Position numbers and translations under genes: made by a program | Shown here: piece after piece, positions 27,512 to 36,397 of the stretch | How positions within the stretch are numbered: position 1 is the stretch's first letter | Layout of the letters: each line of letters opens with the position of its first letter | NCBI RefSeq assembly: GCF_042665255.1 | Contig: NZ_JBHTCD010000029.1 | Source of the DNA: Insolitispirillum peregrinum | GTDB taxonomy: Bacteria; Pseudomonadota; Alphaproteobacteria; Rhodospirillales; Rhodospirillaceae | Length of the DNA stretch: 60,538 bases | Reading direction: 5' to 3' (one strand) | Notes under the pieces: model-generated | The model's input: the letters and a program-made list of their open reading frames with translations, nothing else | Databases searched by the model: none | Told to the model about the DNA's origin: nothing

Positions 27512-27796
27512 ATGCTCGACAAGCAGACTGTCAGGAACATCGCGTTCCTCGCCCGCATCGACGTTAAGGAAGACGACCTCGAGCCTTTGGCCAATCAACT
27601 GTCCGGCATCATCGGATGGGTCGAGCAACTGGGCGAAGTCAATACCGATGGCGTTGCCCCGATGACCAGCGTGACCAATCAGGTCCTGCGCTGGCGCGCC
27701 GACGAACTGACCGATGGCGGCCGTGCCGATCAGGTGGTGCTGAACGCCCCTGACAAGCTCGATGGCTGCTTTGCCGTGCCGAAGATGGTGGAGTAA
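27512..27796 (+). CDS. gatC: Asp-tRNA(Asn)/Glu-tRNA(Gln) amidotransferase subunit C
   Basis: Small subunit of the GatCAB complex, 94 residues, which ties GatA to GatB. Typical GatC features are VRNIAFLARIDVKEDDL, the central INWV-like IIGWVEQL and a C-terminal VVLNAPDK motif. AGGAGAG lies eight bases before the ATG at 27512, which excludes the longer frame upstream. gatA follows after six bases. Confidence 0.95.
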   Translation: MLDKQTVRNIAFLARIDVKEDDLEPLANQLSGIIGWVEQLGEVNTDGVAPMTSVTNQVLRWRADELTDGGRADQVVLNAPDKLDGCFAVPKMVE

Positions 27797-27802
27797 GCCA
27801 CG

Positions 27803-29272
27803 ATGACCACACTGACCGACCTGACCCTCGCCCAGGCCCGTGACGGCCTGCGCAACAAGGACTTCACCGCCCGCGAGCTGACCGAGTCCTACATCGCGGC
27901 GATGGACAAGCACCGCGACCTGAACGCCTACATCACCGAAACGCCGGAGCTGGCGCTGGCGCAGGCCGCCGAAAGCGACGCCCGTCTGGCCAGGGGTGAC
28001 GCCGGTGCGATGGAAGGCCTGCCGATCGGCATGAAGGACCTGTTCTGCACCGAAGGCGTGCTGACCACCGCAGGCAGCCACATCCTCGACGGCTTCAAGC
28101 CGCCCTACGAAAGCACCGTCTCCGCCCGTCTGAAGCAGGCCGGTGCGGTATTGCTGGGCAAGACCAACCTCGACGAATTCGCCATGGGCTCGTCGAACGA
28201 GACCAGCTATTACGGCGCCAGCAAGAACCCGTGGAAGGCCACCGGCGACGACCGTGATCTGGTCCCCGGCGGCTCGTCGGGTGGGTCGGCGGCGGCTGTT
28301 GCCGCCCGCATCGCCATTGCCGCCACCGGCACCGACACCGGCGGCTCGATCCGCCAGCCCGCCGCCTATTGCGGCATCACCGGGATCAAGCCGACCTATG
28401 GCCGTTGCTCGCGCTGGGGCATCATCGCCTATGCCAGCTCGCTCGATCAGGCCGGGCCGATGACCCGCGACGTGCGCGACGCCGCCATCATGCTGGGCGC
28501 GATGTCGGGCTATGACCCGAAGGACTCCACCTCGGCCAACCTGCCGGTGCCGGACTTCGAAGCGGCCCTGACCGGCAACATCAAGGGCCTGCGCATCGGC
28601 CTGCCGAAGGAATACCGCCCCGAAGGCCTCAGCCCGGAAATCGCCGCCCTGTGGGATCGCGGTGCCCAGTGGCTGAAGGACGCCGGGGCCGAAGTGGTCG
28701 AGATCAGCCTGCCGCACACCAAATATGCGCTGGCAACCTATTACGTGATTGCTCCGGCGGAATGCTCGTCGAACCTCGCCCGCTATGACGGCGTGCGCTT
28801 TGGCCTGCGCGTTGAAGGCAGCAGCCTCGACGAAATGTACATGAAGACCCGCGCAGCCGGTTTCGGGACCGAAGTGCAGCGCCGGATCATGATGGGCACC
28901 TATGTGCTGTCCGCTGGCTATTACGACGCCTATTACCTGAAGGCGCAGAAGGTCCGCGCCCTGATCGCGCAGGATTTCCGCCAGGCCTTTGAACAGGTGG
29001 ACGTGATCCTCGCCCCGACCGCCCCCACCCCGGCGTTCGGGATGGGCGAGAACATGGCCGACCCGATCACCATGTACCTCAACGACGTCTTCACCGTTCC
29101 GACCTCGCTGGCTGGCCTGCCGGGCCTGTCGGTGCCGGCCGGCCTGTCGGCCACCGGCCTGCCGCTGGGCCTGCAGCTGATCGGCAAGCCGTTTGACGAA
29201 GAAACCGTCCTGCGCGTGGGCGGGGTGATTGAAGACGCGGCTGGCTTCACCGCCAAGCCGACCTTGGCCTGA
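27803..29272 (+). CDS. gatA: Asp-tRNA(Asn)/Glu-tRNA(Gln) amidotransferase subunit A
   Basis: Glutaminase subunit that releases ammonia for amidation of Glu-tRNA(Gln) or Asp-tRNA(Asn). It is an amidase-signature enzyme with the Ser-cisSer-Lys triad visible: Lys78 (PIGMKDLF), Ser158 (PGGSSGGSAA) and Ser182 (DTGGSIRQPA), with the same spacing as in characterised GatA. 489 residues is normal. It lies between gatC and gatB in the usual CAB order, 12 bp before gatB. Confidence 0.96.
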   Translation: MTTLTDLTLAQARDGLRNKDFTARELTESYIAAMDKHRDLNAYITETPELALAQAAESDARLARGDAGAMEGLPIGMKDLFCTEGVLTTAGSHILDGFKPPYESTVSARLKQAGAVLLGKTNLDEFAMGSSNETSYYGASKNPWKATGDDRDLVPGGSSGGSAAAVAARIAIAATGTDTGGSIRQPAAYCGITGIKPTYGRCSRWGIIAYASSLDQAGPMTRDVRDAAIMLGAMSGYDPKDSTSANLPVPDFEAALTGNIKGLRIGLPKEYRPEGLSPEIAALWDRGAQWLKDAGAEVVEISLPHTKYALATYYVIAPAECSSNLARYDGVRFGLRVEGSSLDEMYMKTRAAGFGTEVQRRIMMGTYVLSAGYYDAYYLKAQKVRALIAQDFRQAFEQVDVILAPTAPTPAFGMGENMADPITMYLNDVFTVPTSLAGLPGLSVPAGLSATGLPLGLQLIGKPFDEETVLRVGGVIEDAAGFTAKPTLA

Positions 29273-29284
29273 AGGGGCGCCAGA

Positions 29285-30739
29285 ATGAGCTATATTATCA
29301 AAGGGAACACCGGCGACTGGGAAGTGGTGATCGGCCTTGAGGTCCATGCTCAGGTGATCTCGAACTCCAAGCTGTTCTCGGGCGCGGACACCACCTTTGG
29401 CGCCGAGCCGAACAGCCAGGTCAGCTTTGTGGATGCCGGTTTCCCCGGCATGCTGCCGGTGATCAACGCCAAGTGCGTCGAGCAGGCGGTGCGCACCGGT
29501 CTGGGCCTGAAGGCCAAAATCAACAACCGGTCAGTGTTCGCCCGCAAGAACTACTTCTACGCCGACCTGCCGCAGGGCTACCAGATCAGCCAGTACGAAC
29601 TGCCGATCGTTGGCGAAGGCACCCTGATCCTCGACATGCCCGACGGCTCCACCCGTGCGGTGGGCATCGAGCGCCTGCATCTGGAACAGGATGCCGGCAA
29701 GTCGATGCATGACCAGCACCCGAACAAGTCGCTGATCGACCTCAACCGGTCGGGCGTCGCGCTGATGGAAATCGTCTCCAAGCCCGACCTGCGCACCCCG
29801 GAAGAAGCCGGTGCCTATCTGCGCAAGCTGCGCGCCATCCTGCGCTACCTCGGCAGCTGCGACGGCAACATGGAAGAAGGCTCGATGCGTTGCGACGTCA
29901 ACGTCTCGGTCCGTCATCCGGGCGAAGAGTTCCGCACCCGTTGCGAAATCAAGAACGTCAACTCGGTGCGCTTTGTGATGCAGGCCATCGAGCACGAAGC
30001 CGCCCGCCACGTCGAAGTCTATGAAAGCGGCGGCGACATCCGGCAGGAAACCCGCCTGTTCGACCCGTCGCGCGGCGAAACCCGTTCGATGCGGTCCAAG
30101 GAGCAGGCGCACGATTACCGTTACTTCCCCGACCCGGACCTGCTGCCGCTGGAATTCGACGATGCCTACGTCGAAGCCATCCGCGCCACCCTGCCCGAGC
30201 TGCCGGACGAAAAGAAGGAACGCTTCATCAGCGAATACGGCATCACCGCCTATGATGCCACCGTGCTGGTGATGGATCAGGAAAACTCGGCGTTCTTTGA
30301 AACCGTCGCCAAGGGCCGCGATGGCAAAACCGCCGTGGCGTGGGTGACCACCAACCTGTTCGGCTCGCTGAACAAGCGCGGCCTGTCGGTCAGCGACAGC
30401 CCGGTCAGCGCCACCCAGCTGGGTCAGCTGATTGATCTGGTGGCCGACAACACCCTGTCGACCCGTCTGGCCAAGGACGTGTTCGAGATCATGATGGACG
30501 AAGGCAAAGACCCGTCGGTGATCGTCGAAGAACGCGGCATGAAGCAGGTGACCGATACCAGCGCCATCGAGGCGGCCTGTGATCAGGTGATCGCGGCCAA
30601 CGCCGAAAAGGCCGACGAAGTGCGCAACGGCAAGGAAAAGCTGGTGGCGTGGTTCGTCGGTCAGGTGATGAAGGCCACCCAGGGCAAGGCCAACCCGGCC
30701 ATGCTGCAGGAAATCCTGAAGAAAAAGCTGCTGGGGTAA
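29285..30739 (+). CDS. gatB: Asp-tRNA(Asn)/Glu-tRNA(Gln) amidotransferase subunit B
   Basis: Subunit that binds and activates the misacylated tRNA. The N-terminal catalytic cradle shows WEVVIGLEVHAQV, GFPGMLPV, ARKNYFYADLPQGYQISQ and SMRCDVNVS, including family metal-ligand residues. The C-terminal YqeY-like tail ends QGKANPAMLQEILKKKL. 484 residues is the normal length. A good terminator begins six bases after the stop codon, so gatCAB is a closed operon. Confidence 0.96.
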   Translation: MSYIIKGNTGDWEVVIGLEVHAQVISNSKLFSGADTTFGAEPNSQVSFVDAGFPGMLPVINAKCVEQAVRTGLGLKAKINNRSVFARKNYFYADLPQGYQISQYELPIVGEGTLILDMPDGSTRAVGIERLHLEQDAGKSMHDQHPNKSLIDLNRSGVALMEIVSKPDLRTPEEAGAYLRKLRAILRYLGSCDGNMEEGSMRCDVNVSVRHPGEEFRTRCEIKNVNSVRFVMQAIEHEAARHVEVYESGGDIRQETRLFDPSRGETRSMRSKEQAHDYRYFPDPDLLPLEFDDAYVEAIRATLPELPDEKKERFISEYGITAYDATVLVMDQENSAFFETVAKGRDGKTAVAWVTTNLFGSLNKRGLSVSDSPVSATQLGQLIDLVADNTLSTRLAKDVFEIMMDEGKDPSVIVEERGMKQVTDTSAIEAACDQVIAANAEKADEVRNGKEKLVAWFVGQVMKATQGKANPAMLQEILKKKLLG

Positions 30740-30744
30740 CATCC

Positions 30745-30779
30745 GGGGCCGCAGGAGCATTCCTGTGGCCCCTTCTTTA
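30745..30779 (+). terminator. Terminator of gatCAB
   Basis: GGGGCC-G-CAGGA and TCCTG-T-GGCCCC with a 4-base loop, followed by TTCTTTATTCTT. Confidence 0.85.
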
Positions 30780-30872
30780 TTCTTCCGGTTCCCGTTCAGG
30801 TCATCTGTATTTTCATCATGCCATCACCGTATCTCTGGTGGTGGCTTTTTCCTGCACCTCCCGGAGCCTTCC

Positions 30873-32843
30873 ATGCAGTACCGCCGCGACATTGATGGCC
30901 TGCGCGCCCTGGCCGTCCTTCCCGTCATCCTGTTCCATGCTGGCTTCGAGGTGTTCAAGGGGGGCTTTATCGGCGTTGATGTCTTTTTCGTCATCAGCGG
31001 CTATCTGATCACCGGCCTGATCCTTGATGAAAAACAGCAAGGCCGCTTTTCCCTGCTGCGGTTTTATCAGCGACGGGCCAGACGTATTCTGCCTGCCTTG
31101 TTGACGGTCCTGTTGCTGTGCATCCCCTGTGCCTGGCTGTGGATGCCCCCCAGTCAGCACCTGCTGTTCTCGCAAAACCTGATCGCGATCATCGCCTTCG
31201 TATCAAACGTGTTCCTGTGGCGATCCAGCGGATACTTTGCGCCGTCCGCGCATGAAAACCCCCTGCTCCACACCTGGAGCCTGTCGGTCGAAGAACAATA
31301 CTATTTTATTTTTCCCTTGATGCTGCTGGCCCTGTGGCGGCTGGGGCGCCGCTGGCTGGGGCTGGCGATCACCCTGATGCTGATCGGCAGTCTGGCGCTG
31401 GCCGACTATGCCTCTTACCGCGCTCCGGGCGGGACGTTTTACCTGATCCCCAGCCGGGCGTGGGAACTGCTGGCCGGATCGCTGCTGGCACTGATCGTCT
31501 CCAGACGCCCCTTGCCAGAAAACACCGCCCTGTCGTCGCTCGGGCTGGGGATGATCCTGCTTTCCTATGGCCTGTTTGATGATGGCGACCGCTGGCCCGC
31601 CCTGCCCGCGCTCCTGCCCATTCTGGGCAGCGTGCTGACCATTGGCTTCACCGGCCCGACCACCCTGGCCTATCGCCTGCTGGCCTCTCGTCCGCTGGTG
31701 TTCATCGGATTGATCAGTTATAGCGCCTATCTGTGGCACCAGCCGATTTTTGCCTTTGCCCGCCTGCAGGCCCCAGCCACCGTTTCCCCCGTCGTGATGG
31801 GCGGACTGGCCGTCGCGTCGCTGGTGGTGGCGTGGGTCAGCTGGAGAGTGATCGAAACCCCGTTCCGTCGCCAGACAATCCCCCTGTCCGGCTGGGGACA
31901 GCTCACTCTGGCGCTTGGCTGTTCCGCCATACTGGCGGCGACGGGGTTTGCCGGCTACCGGGCCAATGGCTTTCCCGACCGCTTCAGCATTCAGGCCTCG
32001 GTGTACGAATCAATGAAGCGCCCGGCACGGGAAGCCGCCTGTTTTGGCTTTGCCGATACGGCCACTGTCGAGCCGTGGAAATGTGCCCTGGGGAGTCCCG
32101 ACGACAAGACGGACTTCTTCGTGCTGGGAGACAGCCATGGCCTATCCTTGCTTGATGCCTTTGACAGCATCACCCGCACCGAAAACCTGAGTGGCGAATT
32201 CACCGCCATTTCCGGCTGTACGCCGCTTTTGGGCATCCACGCCCTGCGCCCCGATCAGGGCGAGCACAATTGCCATGATCTGAACGAGCGCACCTTCCAG
32301 TACATCAAGGCCCGCCAGATCAAGGTGCTGTACCTGGTGGCCCGCTGGACCGGCTATACCGACAACGTGTTCGCGGGCGGCACGTCTTACATTGCAACCA
32401 GCCCGGATGGCAGCAAGTCACTGGAAACGTCCCGCGCCGCCTTTCAGAGCGGGCTGGCGGAAACCATCCGTCGCTATCACGAGATTGGGACACGATTGGT
32501 GGTGATCCGCCAGATTCCCCACCAACCCGGCAATCCAACGGATATTTACCTGCGCCTGCCGCGCAATGGTGATCAACAAGCCTATCTGACTGCCGCGTCA
32601 GTGACGGCAGAGACCCACGCCGCCACCCAGTCGTTTGTTGACAACCTGTTCAGGTCTGCCAGTCAGCAGGCAGGGGGTAGCCTGCTGTACGAAGACTTGT
32701 CCAGCAGCCTGTGCAGCGACCACTGCCTGATCGGCACCCCAACCGAAAGTTATTACTACGACGACCACCATCTGGGAGCTGCAGGAAGCCTGCGCGTAAC
32801 CCCGGCGCTGCGGGCGATTGTCCTGCAGACATTGGTCCGATAA
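30873..32843 (+). CDS. OafA/YrhL-type membrane acyltransferase with SGNH domain
   Basis: Probable O-acetyltransferase of surface polysaccharide. The first 370 residues form an acyltransferase-3 domain of about ten helices with YRRDIDGLRALAV, the catalytic-region His in ILFHAGFEVF, and FIGVDVFFVISGYLIT. The periplasmic C-terminal domain (about 400-656) is SGNH-type, with GDSHGLSLL (nucleophile Ser) and a final DDHHLGAAGS (Asp-x-x-His). This two-domain build is typical for O-antigen or exopolysaccharide acetylases. The ATG at 30873 begins the conserved N-terminus. No glycan genes lie nearby, so its acceptor is unknown. Confidence 0.9.
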   Translation: MQYRRDIDGLRALAVLPVILFHAGFEVFKGGFIGVDVFFVISGYLITGLILDEKQQGRFSLLRFYQRRARRILPALLTVLLLCIPCAWLWMPPSQHLLFSQNLIAIIAFVSNVFLWRSSGYFAPSAHENPLLHTWSLSVEEQYYFIFPLMLLALWRLGRRWLGLAITLMLIGSLALADYASYRAPGGTFYLIPSRAWELLAGSLLALIVSRRPLPENTALSSLGLGMILLSYGLFDDGDRWPALPALLPILGSVLTIGFTGPTTLAYRLLASRPLVFIGLISYSAYLWHQPIFAFARLQAPATVSPVVMGGLAVASLVVAWVSWRVIETPFRRQTIPLSGWGQLTLALGCSAILAATGFAGYRANGFPDRFSIQASVYESMKRPAREAACFGFADTATVEPWKCALGSPDDKTDFFVLGDSHGLSLLDAFDSITRTENLSGEFTAISGCTPLLGIHALRPDQGEHNCHDLNERTFQYIKARQIKVLYLVARWTGYTDNVFAGGTSYIATSPDGSKSLETSRAAFQSGLAETIRRYHEIGTRLVVIRQIPHQPGNPTDIYLRLPRNGDQQAYLTAASVTAETHAATQSFVDNLFRSASQQAGGSLLYEDLSSSLCSDHCLIGTPTESYYYDDHHLGAAGSLRVTPALRAIVLQTLVR

Positions 32844-32855
32844 GCTGGAGGCTGT

Positions 32856-32880
32856 CCGGGCGGAGCCTGCCTCCGCCCGG
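32856..32880. terminator. Hairpin between convergent acyltransferase and PaaY-like genes
   Basis: CCGGGCGGAG and CTCCGCCCGG, perfect 10 bp stem with 5-base loop. On the plus strand a T-run follows only after ten bases, so it is a weak or factor-assisted terminator. Confidence 0.5.
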
Positions 32881-32887
32881 TGAACTG

Positions 32888-33484
32888 TCATTTTTTCAGA
32901 TACAGCGGCTCGCTGGCGGTCGCAGGCAGGGCCGGACGGTCGGCCTCCATGGCACTCAGCGGCGTGCATTCCACCATTGATGCCAGTGAGCGACGGGCCA
33001 GTTGCTGATAATCGGCCGTCCCCTGCTTTTTCCACGCATATTCACCATCGGTCACCGCCCGAATCACCTTGCCGGGAATTCCGGCCACCAGTGAGCGCGC
33101 GGGGACGATCATCCCGGCTTTGACAAAGGCCATCGCCGCCACCAGACTTTCGGCCCCGATATCGGCGCCATCCATCACCACCGCATTCATCCCGACCAGC
33201 GTGCCCCGGCGAATGATACAGCCGTGCAGGACGGCCCCATGGCCGATATGGCCTTCTTCTTCGATCAGGGTTTCGGTACCGGGGAATCCGTGCATCGAGC
33301 AATTATCCTGCACGTTGGCACCGCTTTCGATCCGCAAGCGCCCAAAGTCCCCCCGCAGGGACGCCGCAGGCCCGATGTAGACCTCGGGACCAATCAACAC
33401 GTCTCCGATCAGGATGGCTGTCGGATGAACATAGGCTGACGGATGCACCACCGGGCGCACGCCATCAATCGAATAACAGGGCAT
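32888..33484 (-). CDS. PaaY/CaiE-like hexapeptide-repeat protein (gamma carbonic anhydrase family)
   Basis: 198 residues with a left-handed beta-helix of hexapeptide repeats (VHPSAYVHPTAILIGDVLIG and later). His residues expected to bind metal in gamma carbonic anhydrases are present in NCSMHGFPG, GHIGHGAVLHG. The C-terminal helix (QLARRSLASM to ADRPALPA) is as in PaaY, a thioesterase-like helper of phenylacetate degradation, and in CaiE. No phenylacetate or carnitine genes lie in the window, so the substrate is open. Confidence 0.85.
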   Translation of the reverse strand: MPCYSIDGVRPVVHPSAYVHPTAILIGDVLIGPEVYIGPAASLRGDFGRLRIESGANVQDNCSMHGFPGTETLIEEEGHIGHGAVLHGCIIRRGTLVGMNAVVMDGADIGAESLVAAMAFVKAGMIVPARSLVAGIPGKVIRAVTDGEYAWKKQGTADYQQLARRSLASMVECTPLSAMEADRPALPATASEPLYLKK

Positions 33485-33529
33485 GGAGCGTTTCCTTCCA
33501 GATGTTTTTTTCTGTGATCAGGAAACGGT

Positions 33530-33585
33530 AGAGCAAATCCCGAGCAGGTGGAACACCTGCGACGACGTATTTGCTGAATGAACAG
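33530..33585 (+). repeat. R2 nested-hairpin repeat, single diverged copy
   Basis: It begins AGAGCAAATCCCGAGCAGG and ends ATTTGCTGAATGAACAG. Outer arms GCAAAT / ATTTGC and inner arms GCAGGTG / CACCTGC give a nested hairpin. It matches the tandem copies at 59966-60113 with changes mainly in compensating loop positions. Confidence 0.75.
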
Positions 33586-33597
33586 TCCCGCATCCTG

Positions 33598-35865
33598 TCA
33601 TGCCGACAGGGCCGCAGGCAGGACCAGCCGGATGGTCACCATCTGCCCCCGTCCTTCGCCGATCAACGTCAGCCCGCCCCCCACACGCTCCACAGCACGC
33701 TGTGCCATGACCAGTGTCATCATGCGGACAGTATTCGCCGCATGCCCCACCACAGGCAGGGGATGTGCCGGGCTCAACAGCGCTGCCCGCTGCTCGGCGG
33801 TCAGTGCCCCCTGTTCGGCACATAATTCCAGCACCACCTGCTTGTCCCGTGTCCAGACCTGCACGGTGATCTGCTGCGTCTGATCGGGCGAATAGGCGTT
33901 CTGCAACGCCAGCAGTGACGCCAGCAACACACCCTCCAGCATCGCCGGGGCCATTTCAACCACCGGCAGCGGCCCTTGCACCTTCAGCCATGGTGTCACC
34001 TGGTGGCGAGGCTGTAGCAGCGGTGAAACCGTCTGCAGGCTCTTTTCCAGCGCCACCGCTTGCGACGGCAACACCTCCCCATCGCTGGCACAGAACGCGG
34101 TCAGGCTTTCCAGTGACAGGAATGCCCGTTTGGCATTGGCCTGCGCCTGGATCAGCAATTCGCGGCAGTCGCCCTCCAGAGACGGTAAATGGCGATGGAC
34201 GATCAACGCCAGGAACTGCGAGGCCGCTCGCAGGGGCTCCTGTACGCTCTCTCTGGCCAATGTCGCCAGGTGTCCGGTGTCAGCACCACCGGCAGAAGGC
34301 GCACCCTCTGTCATCGCCACCGGCGGCGTGTACAGGCAATGGGTCCCAATCGCCCTCAGTGGCCGTCCCACTCCGTCCCGTTCAACAACCCGCCCCTGAT
34401 CATGGATCCAGACCCAGTGCCCGTCCTTGTGCTGGATGCGGTGAACGTTGTCATAGAACGGGGTTCGACCTTCCAGATGGGCCTGCAGATCGCTCATTAC
34501 CGCGGCCCGGTCGTCGGGGTGAATCCGCTTTTCCCATGAGCGGACCGATCCACCCCACTCACCGACAGCGTAGCCGATCATCGTTTCCATTTCGGGAGAA
34601 AAACGAACCTCGCCACTACTGACCGTCCAGTCCCAGACGCCATGACCACTGTTCGCGAGAACACAGTCCAACTGGAAACGGGCTGTTTGCAGGTCGTCTT
34701 TCGCCTGCTCCCGCGCGGTGATATCCCGCAGGTACACCAGCATGACACCGTTGGCCTTGCCCGGATCGCCCGTGGTCAGGATACTCATCGACAACAGGCA
34801 GGACCGGTTGTGACTGTCCGTCATCCGGTGCCCGGACAGCGGGGTAAAAGCCTTCAGGGAGCGGAACAGGGCAAGCTCGGCCTGACCGGGCAGTGCTGGC
34901 ACGGCAGAAGATGACGGGACCAGAATGTCCCGCAGGGATTTCCCGATCAGATCGCGCGCGGGACTGTCAAACCATGTCGCTGCCGCATCGTTGACCTGAA
35001 CGATTGCCCCGTCCTGACTAACCAGCAGGACGGGATCGGGAATCCCGTCAAAGGTCATGATCGTCCGGGCAATACTGCCAAAAGGCTGCAACAGCATCGG
35101 CCCGATCACGGCTTCGAAAATCAGCCAGAAGGCCAGCACCTTGGTCAAGTGGCCGAGAATGTTCAGCGGGCCGGTCAGGGTCAGATAGGCAGTGAAAATG
35201 AACTCCGTCATGGTGGTCAGGGCGATGGCGGCCAGCATCAAACCCCACAGGTACGGCGGCAGAAAGGACCGTTGGTACCACGTAAGATAACCCGCCAGCA
35301 GCAGCCCGCCGACCAGACCATATTCAAAGACAACCTTGAAATGGGTCAGGCCCGAGGCAGGCAGATAGGTTACCGGAAACAGGTCCAGCAGGATGGTCAT
35401 CCCCAACGCCAGTGCCAGCCAGCAAAACCCGGCAAAGACAGCCGCCACCCGCACCGGAGCCCGATTACGGGCAATTGCCGGGGCGAGGATCATGGCAAGA
35501 GTTTCGATCAACCGCCCGCACAACCACAACTGCGTCGCCCGGTTGGCATCGCTGAAGGCGGCAAAGCCCATGCCGTGATAGGCCAGTGTATGGCCCAGAT
35601 CGAACAGGGCCGTCCAGAACGCTCCGCAGCCCAAAATCAGCAGGTAATTGTTACAGGTCAGCCGATATGTTCCCACCACCACCGCAAACGTCAGCAGGGA
35701 AATCAGGATGGTGGTCAGCTCGACCACCGTATGAAACAACAGAAAGTGAGCAAAGCCGAGAACCGCCAACCCCACCAGTATGGTAAAGGCGAACAGGGAG
35801 CGCGCCCAGGTTCCCGAGCCATGGTATCCCGGACGGGACGCAGCGGGAGGTGCAGTGAGGGACAT
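33598..35865 (-). CDS. MASE3-PAS protein with an inactive histidine kinase-like end
   Basis: 755 residues. The first 270 form a MASE3 membrane sensor with about seven or eight helices (TCNNYLLILGCGAFWTALFD, DLGHTLAYHGMGFA). Two PAS domains follow (about 275-395 and 400-520; the second has EWGGSVRSWEKRIHPDD and WVWIHDQGR). The end resembles a dimerisation/ATPase region of sensor kinases, but in the ASHDLQEPLR-type motif the sequence is ARESVQEPLR: the His that would be phosphorylated is Glu539. The ATPase G-boxes are not recognisable either. It is therefore probably a signal-sensing protein without own kinase activity. It diverges from the DHCW cupin gene. Confidence 0.8.
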   Translation of the reverse strand: MSLTAPPAASRPGYHGSGTWARSLFAFTILVGLAVLGFAHFLLFHTVVELTTILISLLTFAVVVGTYRLTCNNYLLILGCGAFWTALFDLGHTLAYHGMGFAAFSDANRATQLWLCGRLIETLAMILAPAIARNRAPVRVAAVFAGFCWLALALGMTILLDLFPVTYLPASGLTHFKVVFEYGLVGGLLLAGYLTWYQRSFLPPYLWGLMLAAIALTTMTEFIFTAYLTLTGPLNILGHLTKVLAFWLIFEAVIGPMLLQPFGSIARTIMTFDGIPDPVLLVSQDGAIVQVNDAAATWFDSPARDLIGKSLRDILVPSSSAVPALPGQAELALFRSLKAFTPLSGHRMTDSHNRSCLLSMSILTTGDPGKANGVMLVYLRDITAREQAKDDLQTARFQLDCVLANSGHGVWDWTVSSGEVRFSPEMETMIGYAVGEWGGSVRSWEKRIHPDDRAAVMSDLQAHLEGRTPFYDNVHRIQHKDGHWVWIHDQGRVVERDGVGRPLRAIGTHCLYTPPVAMTEGAPSAGGADTGHLATLARESVQEPLRAASQFLALIVHRHLPSLEGDCRELLIQAQANAKRAFLSLESLTAFCASDGEVLPSQAVALEKSLQTVSPLLQPRHQVTPWLKVQGPLPVVEMAPAMLEGVLLASLLALQNAYSPDQTQQITVQVWTRDKQVVLELCAEQGALTAEQRAALLSPAHPLPVVGHAANTVRMMTLVMAQRAVERVGGGLTLIGEGRGQMVTIRLVLPAALSA

Positions 35866-36062
35866 AAAGATACTCTTGATTGTATAAAAATGAATAATTA
35901 GCCTTTATTCTACGATTATATTCAAAATCCCTAAAGAGATAATCACGACGAAAAAGTATATGTCCGTCTCCCCTTTTCTAGTGCATCCCCATCGACAGGG
36001 ATTGCCCGCCGTGCGGCGGGGTGTTGTCCTGAACACAGACAAGCAAAAAAGGCGTCCTCCCC

Positions 36063-36392
36063 ATGCACATGCCCCCTTTCCCGTTCACCATGACCGACTG
36101 GAGCCAGGTTCCCGCCACCGTCCACCCCGGCGAGCAGGGGCAAGCCCTGTGGCGGACCCTGACTTTTGGTGACATCCGCGTGCGGGTGGTCGAGTACTCG
36201 GCGGGCTACAAGGCCGATCACTGGTGCTCCAAAGGCCACGTCCTGTACGTGCTGGAGGGCGAGTTGCACACCGAGCTGGCCGATGGCCGAACGGTGGTGA
36301 TGACTGCGGGCTGTTCCTATCAGGTCGGAGACAATGCCGAGGCCCATCGCTCCACCACCAGCGGCGGTGCCCGCCTGCTGATTGTTGACTGA
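36063..36392 (+). CDS. DHCW-motif cupin-fold protein
   Basis: 109 residues forming a single cupin barrel. The motif that names the family is present in altered order as ADHWCSKGHVLYVLEGELHTEL, with metal-binding candidates His and Glu, and a final HRSTTSGGARLLIVD. Members are small proteins of unknown activity. The next gene follows after five bases, so it is probably cotranscribed with the AEC-type carrier. An ATG six bases further in (36069) is an alternative start. Confidence 0.8.
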   Translation: MHMPPFPFTMTDWSQVPATVHPGEQGQALWRTLTFGDIRVRVVEYSAGYKADHWCSKGHVLYVLEGELHTELADGRTVVMTAGCSYQVGDNAEAHRSTTSGGARLLIVD

Positions 36393-36397
36393 CGCCG

